A DNA stretch of 64,000 bases from Leptodontidium sp. MPI-SDFR-AT-0119 (GCA_020726505.1 JAHLEZ010000004.1:3224001-3288000); one strand, 5' to 3'; positions 48,001 to 56,205 are shown, counted from the first letter of the stretch. Numbers and translations: made by a program. The notes: generated by a model from the letters alone, not told the origin.

Positions 48001-49043
48001 AGGCCAAAGTACATGAGGAACGTACCCTGAACAACCCCGCAAAGGATATATTTGTATATACCGACGCTTCACAGACTACCGAGAGAACAACTACTGGAAT
48101 AGGTGTCGGACTGGTCGTACTCGTACCTCCTTCTACACTTATTCAACATCAAAAAACCCACAACCTAGGCAAAGATCAACTGGTTTACAACGGAGAGCTC
48201 GAAGGCGTCACGCAAGCCGTTGAATACGCAAACAGAACTGCCAAACCAGGCCTCACTTTCAACATATACTCAGACAACCAAGCCGGCCTCTGGCGGCTCA
48301 AAACACCGTCCGACAACCCCGGCCAGAGCTGCCAAATCAGAGCTATTAGCGCAGCAAAACAAGCGACAGCAAAAGGCGCAAAAATCAACCTGAAATGGGT
48401 TCCAGGCCATGCAGACATCAACGGCAACGACAAAGCTGACGAACTGGCAAAGCTAGCCACCTCCCAACATCCAAACTCACACGACACGAGCTTCGCCATG
48501 CTGGGGATGAAAATCAAAGGCATGAGATCAACGGAATGGAAGCAAGCCATAGCTACGGACCGCAGAAGTAGCCTTTTGTACAACAACTCACACTCCTACC
48601 GCAAGATCTTCCCATGGAGCATATCAGGCAAGCTCAGAATAACCCCCGGTACTCCGCGAGAGATTGCCAGCGCCTTCTACCAGCTCAAAATCGGCCACGG
48701 CTACATCAAATCATACCTCCACAAGCTCGGCCATGCGTCCAACGACAGGTGCAGATGCGGTGCGAAAGAGACTGCTGAACACCTACTACTCAGCTGCCCA
48801 GAAACGGGTCTAGCCAGGAAGTACGTAAGAGACACCTTACGGCTCAAAACGCCCCTCTCTCAACGAATTCTCATGCATACAACGAAAGGAATCGCTGCCA
48901 CAGTTGAATTCCTAAAGACCACGAAGGTAGCCACGAGAGCGTGGCACCTGGGGAGGGGGGAAGAAGTAGAGGAGGAGGAGGAGGAGGAGGAGGAGGAGGA
49001 GGAGGAGGAGGAGGAGGAGGAGGAGGAGGAGGATGGCGACTAG
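45042..49043 (+). CDS. LINE ORF2, endonuclease-reverse transcriptase-RNase H
   Basis: 1333 residues from 45,042; a second start at 45,078 (Met13) overlaps the ORF1 stop as ATGA and is the likelier start by reinitiation. The apurinic-like endonuclease has N24, E51 (QEPWF), D162/N164 (GDFN) and D239/H240 (SDH). The reverse transcriptase has D626 (FMDVKGAYD), SGVPQGSPVSP at 681-691 and the active-site YVDD at 712-715 (YADD is commoner in LINEs). RNase H has D1008, E1052, D1078 and D1133. A C-terminal CXCX7HX4C finger uses C1237, C1239, H1247 and C1252. The last 24 residues are 21 glutamates plus DGD. The protein nicks DNA and copies the element RNA at the nick. Confidence 0.95.
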   Translation: MRTLPLSPYGESMIDTAVKIISINCNINNKPTENALQIAVECKADIILIQEPWFGRERVRNEWTNLSSTGHPGYTQILPNYDTNHRPRTLTYVSKTFSPSVNLATDSPNDTDIQVLDVTEGSNKLQIINIYNQRDQGESNQRTFQRCLKNRQLHPHTILAGDFNTHHPWWNPLIGNPSKEAEDLVEWLEGNNLSLLNKPGRITFIRENVTPSVLDLAFSSPLVSERCDNFKLNAELASDHIGLQINITAKDDDTVGNPALQARYNIKKADWELFQRELIYITTQTRDLHNPDFGPHLITISNARSIVREDNTTLTELLDSTAEALTDAISKAAKIAIPLIKPSAHAKAWWTPKLTELRKDMSAKHRHVTAEDHSTTAAWCSARNTYFTAVKQAKTDHWNQFLEKEDPRSIFTAMKYTKGNLVRRIPHIKNRQNQLQTTFQGKCDAFKQALFPLPPDAEEPEWENYTGNGTRWEWPRLTVEELKTVCSAKVKSKSPGPDGITQDIITHAYEAIPDTFYNVYSVLINLGYHPKSWKQATGAILQKPNKEDYAIPKSYRIITLLNCLGKVAERIIAHRLSYWAETTNLLHKSQMGGRLKKSAIDAALLLTNEVERNKKTGWKSSTLFMDVKGAYDHVARHRLYRILQELDFPLYIIAWIASFLIDRQLRLAFDGQIQSFAAIKSGVPQGSPVSPILFLIYIRDLFKSTGVTWISYVDDVSITTASPSIKKNVRRLEQEARKIFQLAEHNQIAFDLAKTELLHWNTSHDALSASIKLPNNETIMPKSSVKWLGIYFDPSLSFKHHVATKVAKARGAFHRMARLANIGKGLTPFALRQLYTACVTSIADYGSVIWWRGQQQFIKLLQSLQNMAIRKILGVFRTAPILPMEVEAATPPPKIRLNHSNRMYAFRMLKLSPDHPINKATQAIVAPVEPPPREKTKAPLQLKRIYDSIRHLYDNNSLEKLSHHHFPPWKRQTYFNVEISKLPKEEEAKVHEERTLNNPAKDIFVYTDASQTTERTTTGIGVGLVVLVPPSTLIQHQKTHNLGKDQLVYNGELEGVTQAVEYANRTAKPGLTFNIYSDNQAGLWRLKTPSDNPGQSCQIRAISAAKQATAKGAKINLKWVPGHADINGNDKADELAKLATSQHPNSHDTSFAMLGMKIKGMRSTEWKQAIATDRRSSLLYNNSHSYRKIFPWSISGKLRITPGTPREIASAFYQLKIGHGYIKSYLHKLGHASNDRCRCGAKETAEHLLLSCPETGLARKYVRDTLRLKTPLSQRILMHTTKGIAATVEFLKTTKVATRAWHLGRGEEVEEEEEEEEEEEEEEEEEEEEEDGD
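48969..49031 (+). repeat. (GAG)21 microsatellite encoding poly-glutamate
   Basis: Twenty-one GAG codons in frame at the extreme C-terminus of ORF2 (residues 1310-1330). It lies after the last folded finger, so length changes should be tolerated. Confidence 0.95.
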
Positions 49044-49055
49044 TCACATGACTAG
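49040..49055. terminator. Palindrome over the ORF2 stop codon
   Basis: CTAGTCA-CA-TGACTAG, a 7-bp stem with a 2-base spacer, covers the stop TAG at 49,041-49,043. It may fold in the RNA and influence termination or template recognition. Function is not shown. Confidence 0.6.
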
Positions 49056-49237
49056 AGACTGTTAAAACACCTTTCTTTTGTACAAATAGGGCAAGACCCT
49101 CACCAGCGCTTAGAACACATCAGACAGAGCCCCCAACCCTGTATCACAGCTTTCTTTTGTATTAGAATCAGCTCAAACAGCTAGGGAGAAATCCCGCCAT
49201 GCTGCATAGTCATAGACTCACATAGCATGTAAAAAGG

Positions 49238-49256
49238 AATAATAATAATAATAATA
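49238..49256 (+). repeat. (AAT)n tail of the LINE
   Basis: Six or more AAT units after AAAAAGG end the element directly before the right target-site copy. This replaces a poly-A tail and marks the 3' end. Confidence 0.9.
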
Positions 49257-49270
49257 ATCATCGTGGAATA
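49257..49270. repeat. Target-site duplication, right copy
   Basis: ATCATCGTGGAATA, identical to 43,267-43,280. The first AAT-like bases are shared with the tail, so the true duplication could be 2-3 bases shorter. Confidence 0.9.
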
Positions 49271-49552
49271 AAGCAGTGCATGAGATTCCTGATTACCACT
49301 ACGGACAGCTCAATCACTTAATCCTAGATCGCGCAGGCTAAATTCGCCTGACAAGTTTGATTGGTACTTCCAGATGAGAACATAAGTCTTGCTTCTACGT
49401 CATTGTATGGAGATCTGGTGGTGCTGCCAGTCAACATCTGATTTGTAGTCTACGCTTAATATATCGATATTAACCCCCGACTCTGCAGTCCCGTGCCTCA
49501 GCTTGTGATACCACACCTACTCTGTATGCTCAGTTCGTAAAGGAGGAGTAGG
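49271..49552. other. Right flank of the LINE; decayed upstream part of the P450
   Basis: Scattered short frames such as YAQFVKEE just before 49,550 may be remains of P450 coding sequence, but stops occur in all frames. The LINE therefore landed upstream of, not inside, the readable P450 part. Confidence 0.45.
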
Positions 49553-50249
49553 GTGCGAGAGCGTTCACCGACGTGGAATGATATTGAGACCTCGTTGATT
49601 TCACCAAGTAGTGACATGACTAAAACGAAACTTCCTGACTGCGCAGCTCTGGTGAAAGAGACACTAAGCTGGCGTACTGTTACGGTACTAGCTGGGATCC
49701 CACATGTGAATACAAAGGCGTTCACGTATCGTGGATATAAGTTTCATGCTCGCACGAATTTCACTGGGGATATGTGGGCGATTCATAGGCATGAGAGAAA
49801 TTTTCCGCAGCCGGATGTATTTCGTCCTGAGATGTTCCTAGATGAAGAGAGTGCGGAGGGGTGGAAAAGACCGTATCTGAATAAGAATGGGATGAGCCCT
49901 TCTGGGTGGGGAAGAAGAGTGTGTTGTGGACAATCGTTGGTGGAGCAAGGGCTGTTGTACTCGCTTACGAGACTGCTTTGGGCTTTCGAGATGAGACCAG
50001 GTGTGGATGAGAAGGTGAGACTTTTTCCATCTGAATGTTTCTTCACAAAATTGGATTTAACAATGGTTGAAGCAGTGTTGCAGAATTGACTAATGGTATT
50101 CGTTCCAGGGCAAAGAAATCCCACATGACATCTTCGCTTATATGGACTGCGAAAACACGCGTCCCATGCCTTTTGAAGCTCGCTTTATTCCTAGATCTGA
50201 AGATATCAGGAAGATTATCTTGGAGGAGGCGGACGTGGCCAGAGAATAG
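49553..50249 (+). pseudogene. Cytochrome P450 C-terminal remnant, 5' truncated
   Basis: The first exon ends at 50,014 and contains the K-helix ExxR as KETLSWR, the PERF-like FRPEMFLDE, and the haem loop SGWGRRVCCGQSLVEQG with the axial Cys in place. The GTGAGA..CTAAT..CAG intron 50,015-50,108 (94 bases) keeps phase and joins GVDEK to GKEIPHDIFAYMDCENTRP, ending at the TAG at 50,247-50,249. Everything upstream of the J/K region is missing or stop-ridden (stop at 49,538), including the I-helix oxygen-binding motif. P450s of this type are microsomal monooxygenases of secondary or detoxification metabolism. The remnant cannot make an active enzyme. Confidence 0.85.
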
Positions 50250-50637
50250 TTGAGGATCTATGATGGAGAGACTAAACTTACGATGGCAGATGCTATCGAG
50301 TGAGGAGATTGCAGGTGTCGTGATCATGAACTAGAAATCTTTTGTAAGGAAACTCACTTTTGAGCCTTTGGTCACATATTTTATCGTATTTGTATAGCGG
50401 TGCCCATGCTAAAGAATGTAAGTTTAAAAACTTATAATAATGATAAGAAGCTTATTACTCCACTTGGCATTGTCCGACGAGTCCATCCGAGCGTCATTGA
50501 GTATGTTTACTTCACATACACAACTGAAGACCCCCTCCCCTAAGTAATCTGAAAACTTCCACCTCACCACATTTCCAAAAGCACCTCATCCTCTCTCTCA
50601 AACTTCCAGCTTCGCCTGAAAGACAAGACAGGCTACG
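50250..50637. other. Intergenic, convergent genes
   Basis: 3' flanks of the P450 remnant (+) and the 2EXR gene (-). Nothing else is seen. Confidence 0.5.
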
Positions 50638-51309
50638 CTACGGGTAGTCCAAAGCGATGCGAGGTCTCGGCATCTCCAGCTTCTTGATATCCTCCAACCT
50701 CTCCTCCAACGTCTCCTCTGCAATCCTCGTCATGCCCCCTAGGTCCGTACCGCCCTGAGACTCGATATAATCCCAGTATGGCGCACAAGTTTTCTCATCA
50801 ATCCACTCTCCCGTCTCAATACTCACAACCCTTACATTCTCCTTCTTGCAGTTTCCAAAATACGTCTCGTCGATATGCTCTGCGTAGAAGCGCAACTCTT
50901 CGGGTACCAGGAGATCGACACTTTCCAGCCTTGGGAAGTTGGAGAACTCATGCTTGTAGTCGAACATCCATTGTTCGTTGACTTCTTTCCCCTCATTGTC
51001 TACTAATTCAATGCGCAAATGCTTGATCGATTCTCTTGGAGCAAGAAAAAGTCGTGAAATTTACACGTGAATAATGTCGTGATCAAAATTCACCCAGATA
51101 TGGCGGCCATTTGAGCCAATGTTGAAGTCCTTGTGGTAGGCGCAACACGAGCGGGACTCGCGACAAACACGGGTAACGGCTGGTACTGGACTAGTTGAAT
51201 AAGCTCCTTTGCCTAGCTTGACTCTGACAACTCGATTCTCGACTGCGAGAGCCCAGATCTCAGCGCGAAGTTCTGGGATGAGACGTGGGAAGGGGTGGAA
51301 AGTTGCCAT
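50638..51309 (-). pseudogene. 2EXR-domain protein with one nonsense codon
   Basis: From the ATG at 51,309 the frame begins MATFHPFPRLIPELRAEIWA, the diagnostic F..FP.L..ELR..IW pattern of 2EXR proteins. It continues through SRSCCAYHKDFNIGSNGRHI to FDHDIIHV. There a TAA at 51,061-51,063 interrupts. The same phase continues directly with ISRLFLAPRESIKHLRIEL and runs to 50,638, 223 codons in all with no second stop. GT..AG removal of the stop would need an intron of only about 32 bases, which is improbable. The biochemical role of 2EXR proteins is unknown; they are expanded in leotiomycetes and related fungi. This is a very young pseudogene or a read-through candidate. Confidence 0.8.
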
Positions 51310-51828
51310 ATTGATTCGTTCTGTCGGTTTGGATACTGTAATGAGGGGTGAGAAAGGTGTTTCAATATTTGCCCAAAGGCATATTATATCAGTCGGTCGG
51401 TTCTTCCGTCGGGAATAGACCTTTCATTGATAACTATCAAAGTTACGTTTCAGAATCGATCAGTGAAGAGATTTTCATACCCCTGGAAGATAATCGATAC
51501 TGACGTCACTGCCAAGATATTCTTGACTCATCGTAATTGGCCAGATGATAGTCATTGTTCTATTGGCGCGCTTACCGCAGTTTCATTTACACTCTTCTGG
51601 ATCGCTTATTCATGTTATGCTTATCGGATTCAAGTACTGAAACTTGCTCAAACATTGATAGTAAAAGAATACTGAAATTGAGATTTGTGTGCTATGTTTC
51701 GAAATTTTTACAAGAATGGAAAATACATAAAGTGCTGCTCTATAACATGATCCTGGTCATATTGCCATAAATAGCACCGGAGATTTCTCCCTCTATCCAA
51801 CTACACTGTCTACTCAAGGATTGGCAAT
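51310..51828. other. Intergenic DNA
   Basis: Short chance frames only; no feature supported. Confidence 0.5.
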
Positions 51829-52230
51829 CTATCTTATCCCGCATGATGGGGCCTTTCCCTTTGCTTTCAGAGTGTCAATCCTATCCAAATCCTTCTTGAT
51901 TGGGCCCAATTGATTCAAGTCTTCGCTCTTGATGTTCCGCCTGTACGTTGCGATTTCCTTGAAAGGACGTACATTCACGCCCCCCAACAGCATACCAAAG
52001 ATCGTTACCAAAGCATTACCTGGCTCATCAACCACGCTGTAAATGCCGACAGCAAGATTTCCAAGCTCGCCACCGATGTTAATGATAGTGCGTAGCAGAC
52101 CACCACCAATACTGCCAGCGGCTCCACCTGCTAGCGGAATGAACATCAGGAAAGCTGTGACGAAGCTCAGAATCATGTTTTTTCGTTCTTGTTCAAGGAT
52201 TTTGTTGGCAGTTTCAATGACTTGGTTCAT
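51829..52230 (-). pseudogene. C-terminal fragment of a killer-toxin-like GH18 chitinase
   Basis: 133 codons are open. The hydrophobic, glycine-rich part FVTAFLMFIPLAGGAAGSIG followed by YSVVDEPGNALVTIFGMLLG is characteristic of the segment after the catalytic barrel in fungal chitinases resembling killer-toxin alpha/beta subunits. The amphipathic helix before it (VIETANKILEQERKN) also fits. No catalytic barrel lies upstream within 500 bases, so this is a detached tail. An acceptor-like TCTAATCAG at about 52,250 suggests it was once a last exon. It does not come from the relic at 29.6-31.2 kb, whose own tail is elsewhere; both belong to the same family. No catalytic activity is expected. Confidence 0.7.
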
Positions 52231-52301
52231 GTTCGTGATTGCGACTTGGCCTGATTAGAATTGGATATGCTTATGGTCCTCAGTTCTTTCTCATCTCTCT
52301 A

Positions 52302-52340
52302 CAATCACCGACACCTCGGCTCCTCGCCTCCTTTCGACAT
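52302..52340. repeat. 39-bp dispersed repeat, copy 2
   Basis: Matches 40,930-40,968 at 38 of 39 bases. It lies about 70 bp upstream of the chitinase-tail reading frame. Confidence 0.85.
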
Positions 52341-52748
52341 GATAAACTATCTAACTAGGAATCTTTCCATATACGTCTTTCTACAACAAGACCGTGATGG
52401 AAAAGGCAAATGGTAAGGCGAGCGACATGACCTAATCTCTTTTCTCATAGCTAACATGAATGTAGTGGACCTACTTGTCACTGACACTTAAGAGATTGAC
52501 TGGAATCAAGTGGCCTTAGATGATCTGCACATAGAGTGCAAAATCAGAATTTGAGATTTGCGCAGATAGAGGCCAGTACGGCGTAGGAGCGGGAGCGAGA
52601 TTTGGTGCGGTGGATGCGAATGGTAGATAGTTAAGTATGATGTAAAAGATGCCATTGAAGATAAGATGATTGCTAGAAAGCTCCATATCGCACATAACAG
52701 TTGTTTAGGAATAATGCCACTGTGAGCAGCTGCAATAGATCCCTTATC
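52341..52748. other. Intergenic DNA
   Basis: No gene or repeat recognised between the 39-bp repeat and the coiled-coil gene. Confidence 0.5.
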
Positions 52749-53828
52749 TTAACCTTGACGACAGCATTTCTTGCTCGAGCCCTCCGTGCTAAAGTCCAAA
52801 ATAGCTCCAAACCCAAGCTGCTCGAGTTCTGCCTTCAAACTGTCCCTTTGCGCCTTGATGTTCTTGTATGATTGCTCCACCTCGCGCATCTCCCGCCTTA
52901 ACTCATTAATTTTGACTAAATCATATCAATATAACTAGCAGACCAAAGAAGCACGCAAGACTCACATTCCAACTTCATTTTCGCGTCTTTATTGTATCAG
53001 TTAGCCTTATCGAACTCGCGGGCTTGTTGTTCATACCTTTGATCAATTCAATTTCTCCCTGGAGAACACCTATATCAGCTTTGGGTTTTGTTAGTCCGGG
53101 GACTAAAGGGCGATAAATAGTCATCTTGCCTTCCATTTGCTGCTCTCTGGCCTGGCCGTTTTCCTGACTCGCCTGGAACCGTGCATTGCTCATATGAAGT
53201 TGGCTATTATTAGCTTGGAGCTCGCTAACGAATTCTAATGTGGGAGGTAAGCGGAGAAATAGCTATTGCAAGGACAATACTGACGGATCAGAGTTCGTAG
53301 TATGCTGGGTAGAAGCCTGAGTGTTTCTTGCGGAAGAGAAGCACTGGAGCCAAAAGATTTGGCTGCTATATCTCGAAAGAGAGTTTCGATTACTCTTAGG
53401 TTAGCTGGATGTAACATAGCAGATCCAAAGGAACTTACCACAGAGGAGACTAAACCGACTATCTTCACCAATGTACGAGGGCTCTGGGGTGTCCTGAGGT
53501 GATTGTCAGGCATGGAAGTAAAAGTAGAGAGTCGAATGAATCGCTCACCACGTCTGCACCTATTTCGAAATGGATATCTAGTAGACCCGGTGTAGTGTCA
53601 CTAGGCATGGTTATTACCCTCTCAACGTCTTTGGTACCATGAACTCACCTGTTCAAAGGTGGAGCCATACCTTCCGCTATTTCGGGCGTAGTCTCATGGG
53701 GAAAGTATGTCGCATCAGTGGGATTCTTCCCCGTTAGTAGATATTTGTTTCTAGCTTGGTTTCGGACTTACGTAGAAAGAGGCACCCACTGAATTTGGGC
53801 TTGCTTCGCCGAGGGGTGGTGCGCTCAT
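52749..53828 (-). CDS. Eight-exon coiled-coil protein, 244 aa
   Basis: From the ATG at 53,828 (MSAPPLGEASPNSVGASFY) a fully open model can be built. Its exons are 53,772-53,828, 53,649-53,725, 53,549-53,600, 53,439-53,493, 53,285-53,392, 53,037-53,234, 52,966-52,986 and 52,749-52,915. All seven introns are GT..AG and 46-55 bases long, several with CTAAC-like branch sites. Phases agree at every junction, and the exon sum of 735 is exactly 245 codons including TAA. The N-terminal third is polar and proline/threonine-rich. From about residue 115 on the protein is helical, with a strong coiled coil near the end (KINELRREMREVEQSYKNIK). It ends in KKCCRQG. No catalytic domain is seen. Exons 4-5 are the least certain. 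It appears intact among decayed neighbours. Confidence 0.7.
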
Positions 53829-54103
53829 ATTGTTCGTGTAGGTGAGTGGGGTTGAGCGTAGGAGCTATCGTAATGGGGGTTAAGGACGGGGAGGAAAGTG
53901 TAGATCGAACTGGCAGGTACTATTTATAATCTTCAAGTCCTTGCATTGCCCTTGCGAAGGCTGCTGTGTCGTTCTAGGTATGGTGTTCTGATTCGTACCT
54001 CCTTTATAATACCACTCACGGGTTCCCTATTGCCTCAGCCTTGATTGTTGCAGATAGTGGTCAGTAAGGTGTCGAATTTGGATTAGACATCTTCCGTTTT
54101 TTA

Positions 54104-54246
54104 GGTGGTCTCTTTTGCGGGGTGGTCTCTTTGGCGAGGTTGTCTCTTTAGCGAGGTTGTCTCTTTAGCGAGGTTGTCTCTTTAGCGAGGTTGTCTCTTT
54201 AGGGTGGTCTCTTTAGCGAGGTGGTCTCTTTAGCCAGGTGGTCTCC
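54104..54246 (+). repeat. 17-bp GGTTGTCTCTTTAGCGA array, about 8.5 copies
   Basis: Four consecutive units are near-identical (GGTTGTCTCTTTAGCGA) and the flanking ones vary (GGTGGTCTCTTTAGCCA). One unit lacks two bases. The array sits between the divergent starts of the coiled-coil gene (-, 53,828) and the Zn2Cys6-like gene (+, 54,538). Confidence 0.95.
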
Positions 54247-54537
54247 TTCAACAACACAAGTTATCTGCTCCTGCAAACGCCTCTCATTCTCGGCCTCGTA
54301 TTCTTTGAATGCTTGCTTCTCCACAGGCCTGTCATTCTTCGCCTCCCATGGTCCCAATATCTGTCCCTACAAACGCCTCTCGTCGAGATGACGTCGTCTA
54401 TTGTCAGCATGGTAATTATCTACAAGGGCACGGTTCATACCTAGCTACAAGTATAAAAGCGTCACCTAGAATCCCTTTCCTTCGTTTTCTCAGATAATTT
54501 CTTCATCCTAATATCATCACTTTCACTATTCTACTCA

Positions 54538-55053
54538 ATGTCTTCGAATGCGGTCAAAAGGCCATCTCTTCCCAGCGACAAATGGCTAGACACTTTCGAT
54601 TTCTCTCCTTACCTCAACGATAATCTACGTGATGATCAATATTCACCTGTTAACACCCTCTTCTCCATCGACAGTATACCGCTTATACCTGGCGGCACAT
54701 GGCCTGGCAATGTCATGTCTCCTATCTATCTCAACCATAGCTTACCACCAGCACAAACTATCAACTCGAAGACTGACGGCATCTCGATGATGAACCACTT
54801 CACTAACTCTGCATATCTGGAAGAAAATCAGTCGGGCTTACCTCCTCGTGCTAAAAAGGCTTGTAATCAGTGCCGCAAGAAGAAAACCCGATGCAATCGA
54901 AAAGGTGAAGAGGAATGTGTTCCATCGAGTAAAGCCAGGAAATCAGTATATCGCCAAAGTGCACTACGGAAGATTCAAGGCTCTACGGCAATATCTCCAT
55001 CGCTCGGGCCTCAAGTAATTCAGTTGGAACTGCCGGATGTAAGCCTCATGTAG
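54538..55053 (+). CDS. Zn2Cys6-like protein lacking the last two cysteines
   Basis: 171 residues if unspliced. Residues about 107-123 read KACNQCRKKKTRCNRKG, the first three ligands and basic helix of a Zn(II)2Cys6 DNA-binding domain. CX7C then gives the fourth, as EEECVP. Where the fifth and sixth cysteines should be, the sequence is SSKARKSVYRQ, so a binuclear zinc cluster cannot form. An intron GTAAGC..ACTAAT..CAG at 55,039-55,094 is possible and would give a 180-residue product ending at 55,136. The regulatory middle-homology region normally following is absent; only decayed frames occur to 55.4 kb. It may be a truncated pseudogene or a modified small DNA-binding protein. The promoter is preceded by the 17-bp array. 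Confidence 0.6.
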   Translation: MSSNAVKRPSLPSDKWLDTFDFSPYLNDNLRDDQYSPVNTLFSIDSIPLIPGGTWPGNVMSPIYLNHSLPPAQTINSKTDGISMMNHFTNSAYLEENQSGLPPRAKKACNQCRKKKTRCNRKGEEECVPSSKARKSVYRQSALRKIQGSTAISPSLGPQVIQLELPDVSLM

Positions 55054-55136
55054 TATTCTAGGCTATGCTACGTCAGTTACTAATGTCTTGTCAGATAGCT
55101 CTTGAACGTCCACCAAAGCCTAAAACGTGCATGTAG

Positions 55137-55959
55137 AGGCTTCCTTCGTAGCGACAATCGGGCGATTCGAGAATCCCTTCTGGCCACGTCGTACAACTTA
55201 ATCTATCTATACCGTCTCTGATTCCACTGGATGGCGATGAGAGAACGTCAATCGTTGTCCTACTGCGTTTGGAGTATCTTACTGGTCTTGGGTCTGGTCG
55301 CTACTCTTCTTGTCTGTTAGACTGGAATATTCATTTTGGGATAATAAAGGAAATGTAGAGTTTGTATGGACAGCACTAAATTTCTCCAGATTCTCACTTG
55401 GTCTTGAATCGTGGTACAATTTGTGAACTCCGTCTCAAGTGAATTTATAGGGCATTCAAAATGAAGCCAGCTACAATATCCCTGAGTCCATCATGGCGTT
55501 TCCTGCTAATTCACTGCCGCTGGTTGTCAGCCCATGTCGACCAAACTCTGCATACATCTGGAACCTACTACGAATACTCAAATGGGTCTTATACAGATCG
55601 TACGCCGAAGAAGTAGTTTAGGATGCAGCAATATCCTACGGCTTATTTCGCATTGAGACCTGCGCTTGAAAGAATTGACCTGGAGGCGCTTTGCCAACGA
55701 TACTGCCTCTATTTAAGGCCTGTATCCATAGTGAGCCTAAGATATGGGCCTTGCAATCAACGTGGCTGAGATTGCTTGGGGAGAGAATGAAACCCCGCGC
55801 TGTATTTATCTTCCTAGAGGGTGGCGGGGAACGTTCAAGCGACTTTGGACTCCTCGTCCTTCCTTCTCCGATTGAGCGGTGCCAGACTAGTCTGGTAAGA
55901 GTCGCCTAGGTCAGCCGGACACGAAATCAAAGAATTCCCGGATGGCAATATCCTTCCGA
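55137..55959. other. Decayed downstream part of the Zn2Cys6-like gene
   Basis: Two overlapping frames stay open for 60-90 codons with single stops (for example LDGDERTSIVVLLRLEYLTG at about 55,230-55,290). They could be the former C-terminal half of the regulator. No motif is secure. Confidence 0.35.
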
Positions 55960-56205
55960 TATGACCGTATAACGACAATAGCCGCACTCAAACTCGACTT
56001 GTGTGTAGTTGCATATTCTCTGCTTGTGAATGAAGGATGAAACTCGAACCTGGGGGAATTTAAGTACGTTGCAGGAGGGGCATATACGATCTCCCATTGA
56101 TACCGGAGTGAAAAGGGGTCTGAATGTGGGAGGATCTGGGCAAAGGGAATTGATTGGAGCCTCGAATCACGGAAACGATCAAATTGCGCCACGCCAGGGT
56201 ACATT
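55960..56205. repeat. Source copy of a deleted duplication (pairs with 61,575-61,815)
   Basis: Shared stretches include CTCGACTTGTGTGTA, TGAATGAAGGATGAAACTCG, GTTGCAGGAGGGGCATAT and GAGCCTCGAATCACGGAAAC. Differences are largely transitions plus small indels. Confidence 0.85.

Larger units (their letters stand above)
43281..49256 (+). mobile_element. Full-length Tad/I-like LINE retrotransposon
   Basis: A 5,976-bp element bounded by a 14-bp direct repeat. The order is a 268-bp leader, ORF1 (zinc knuckles), ORF2 (endonuclease, reverse transcriptase, RNase H), a 213-bp 3' part and an (AAT)n tail. There are no long terminal repeats. Both ORFs are open and all catalytic motifs are present, so it may be active. 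In bases 43,561-43,620 there are 6 CpA, 3 TpG and 1 TpA, the reverse of the RIP island next to it. RNase H after the reverse transcriptase, plus a CCHC-rich ORF1, is the arrangement of Tad1 and I clades. Confidence 0.93.

Noticed and set aside
48185..48586. 133-codon minus-strand open frame
   Set aside because: Opposite strand of the RNase H and finger region of ORF2; no independent support.
43267..49270. LTR retrotransposon interpretation of the element
   Set aside because: No long terminal repeats, no protease or integrase; endonuclease type, YVDD reverse transcriptase and tail define a LINE.
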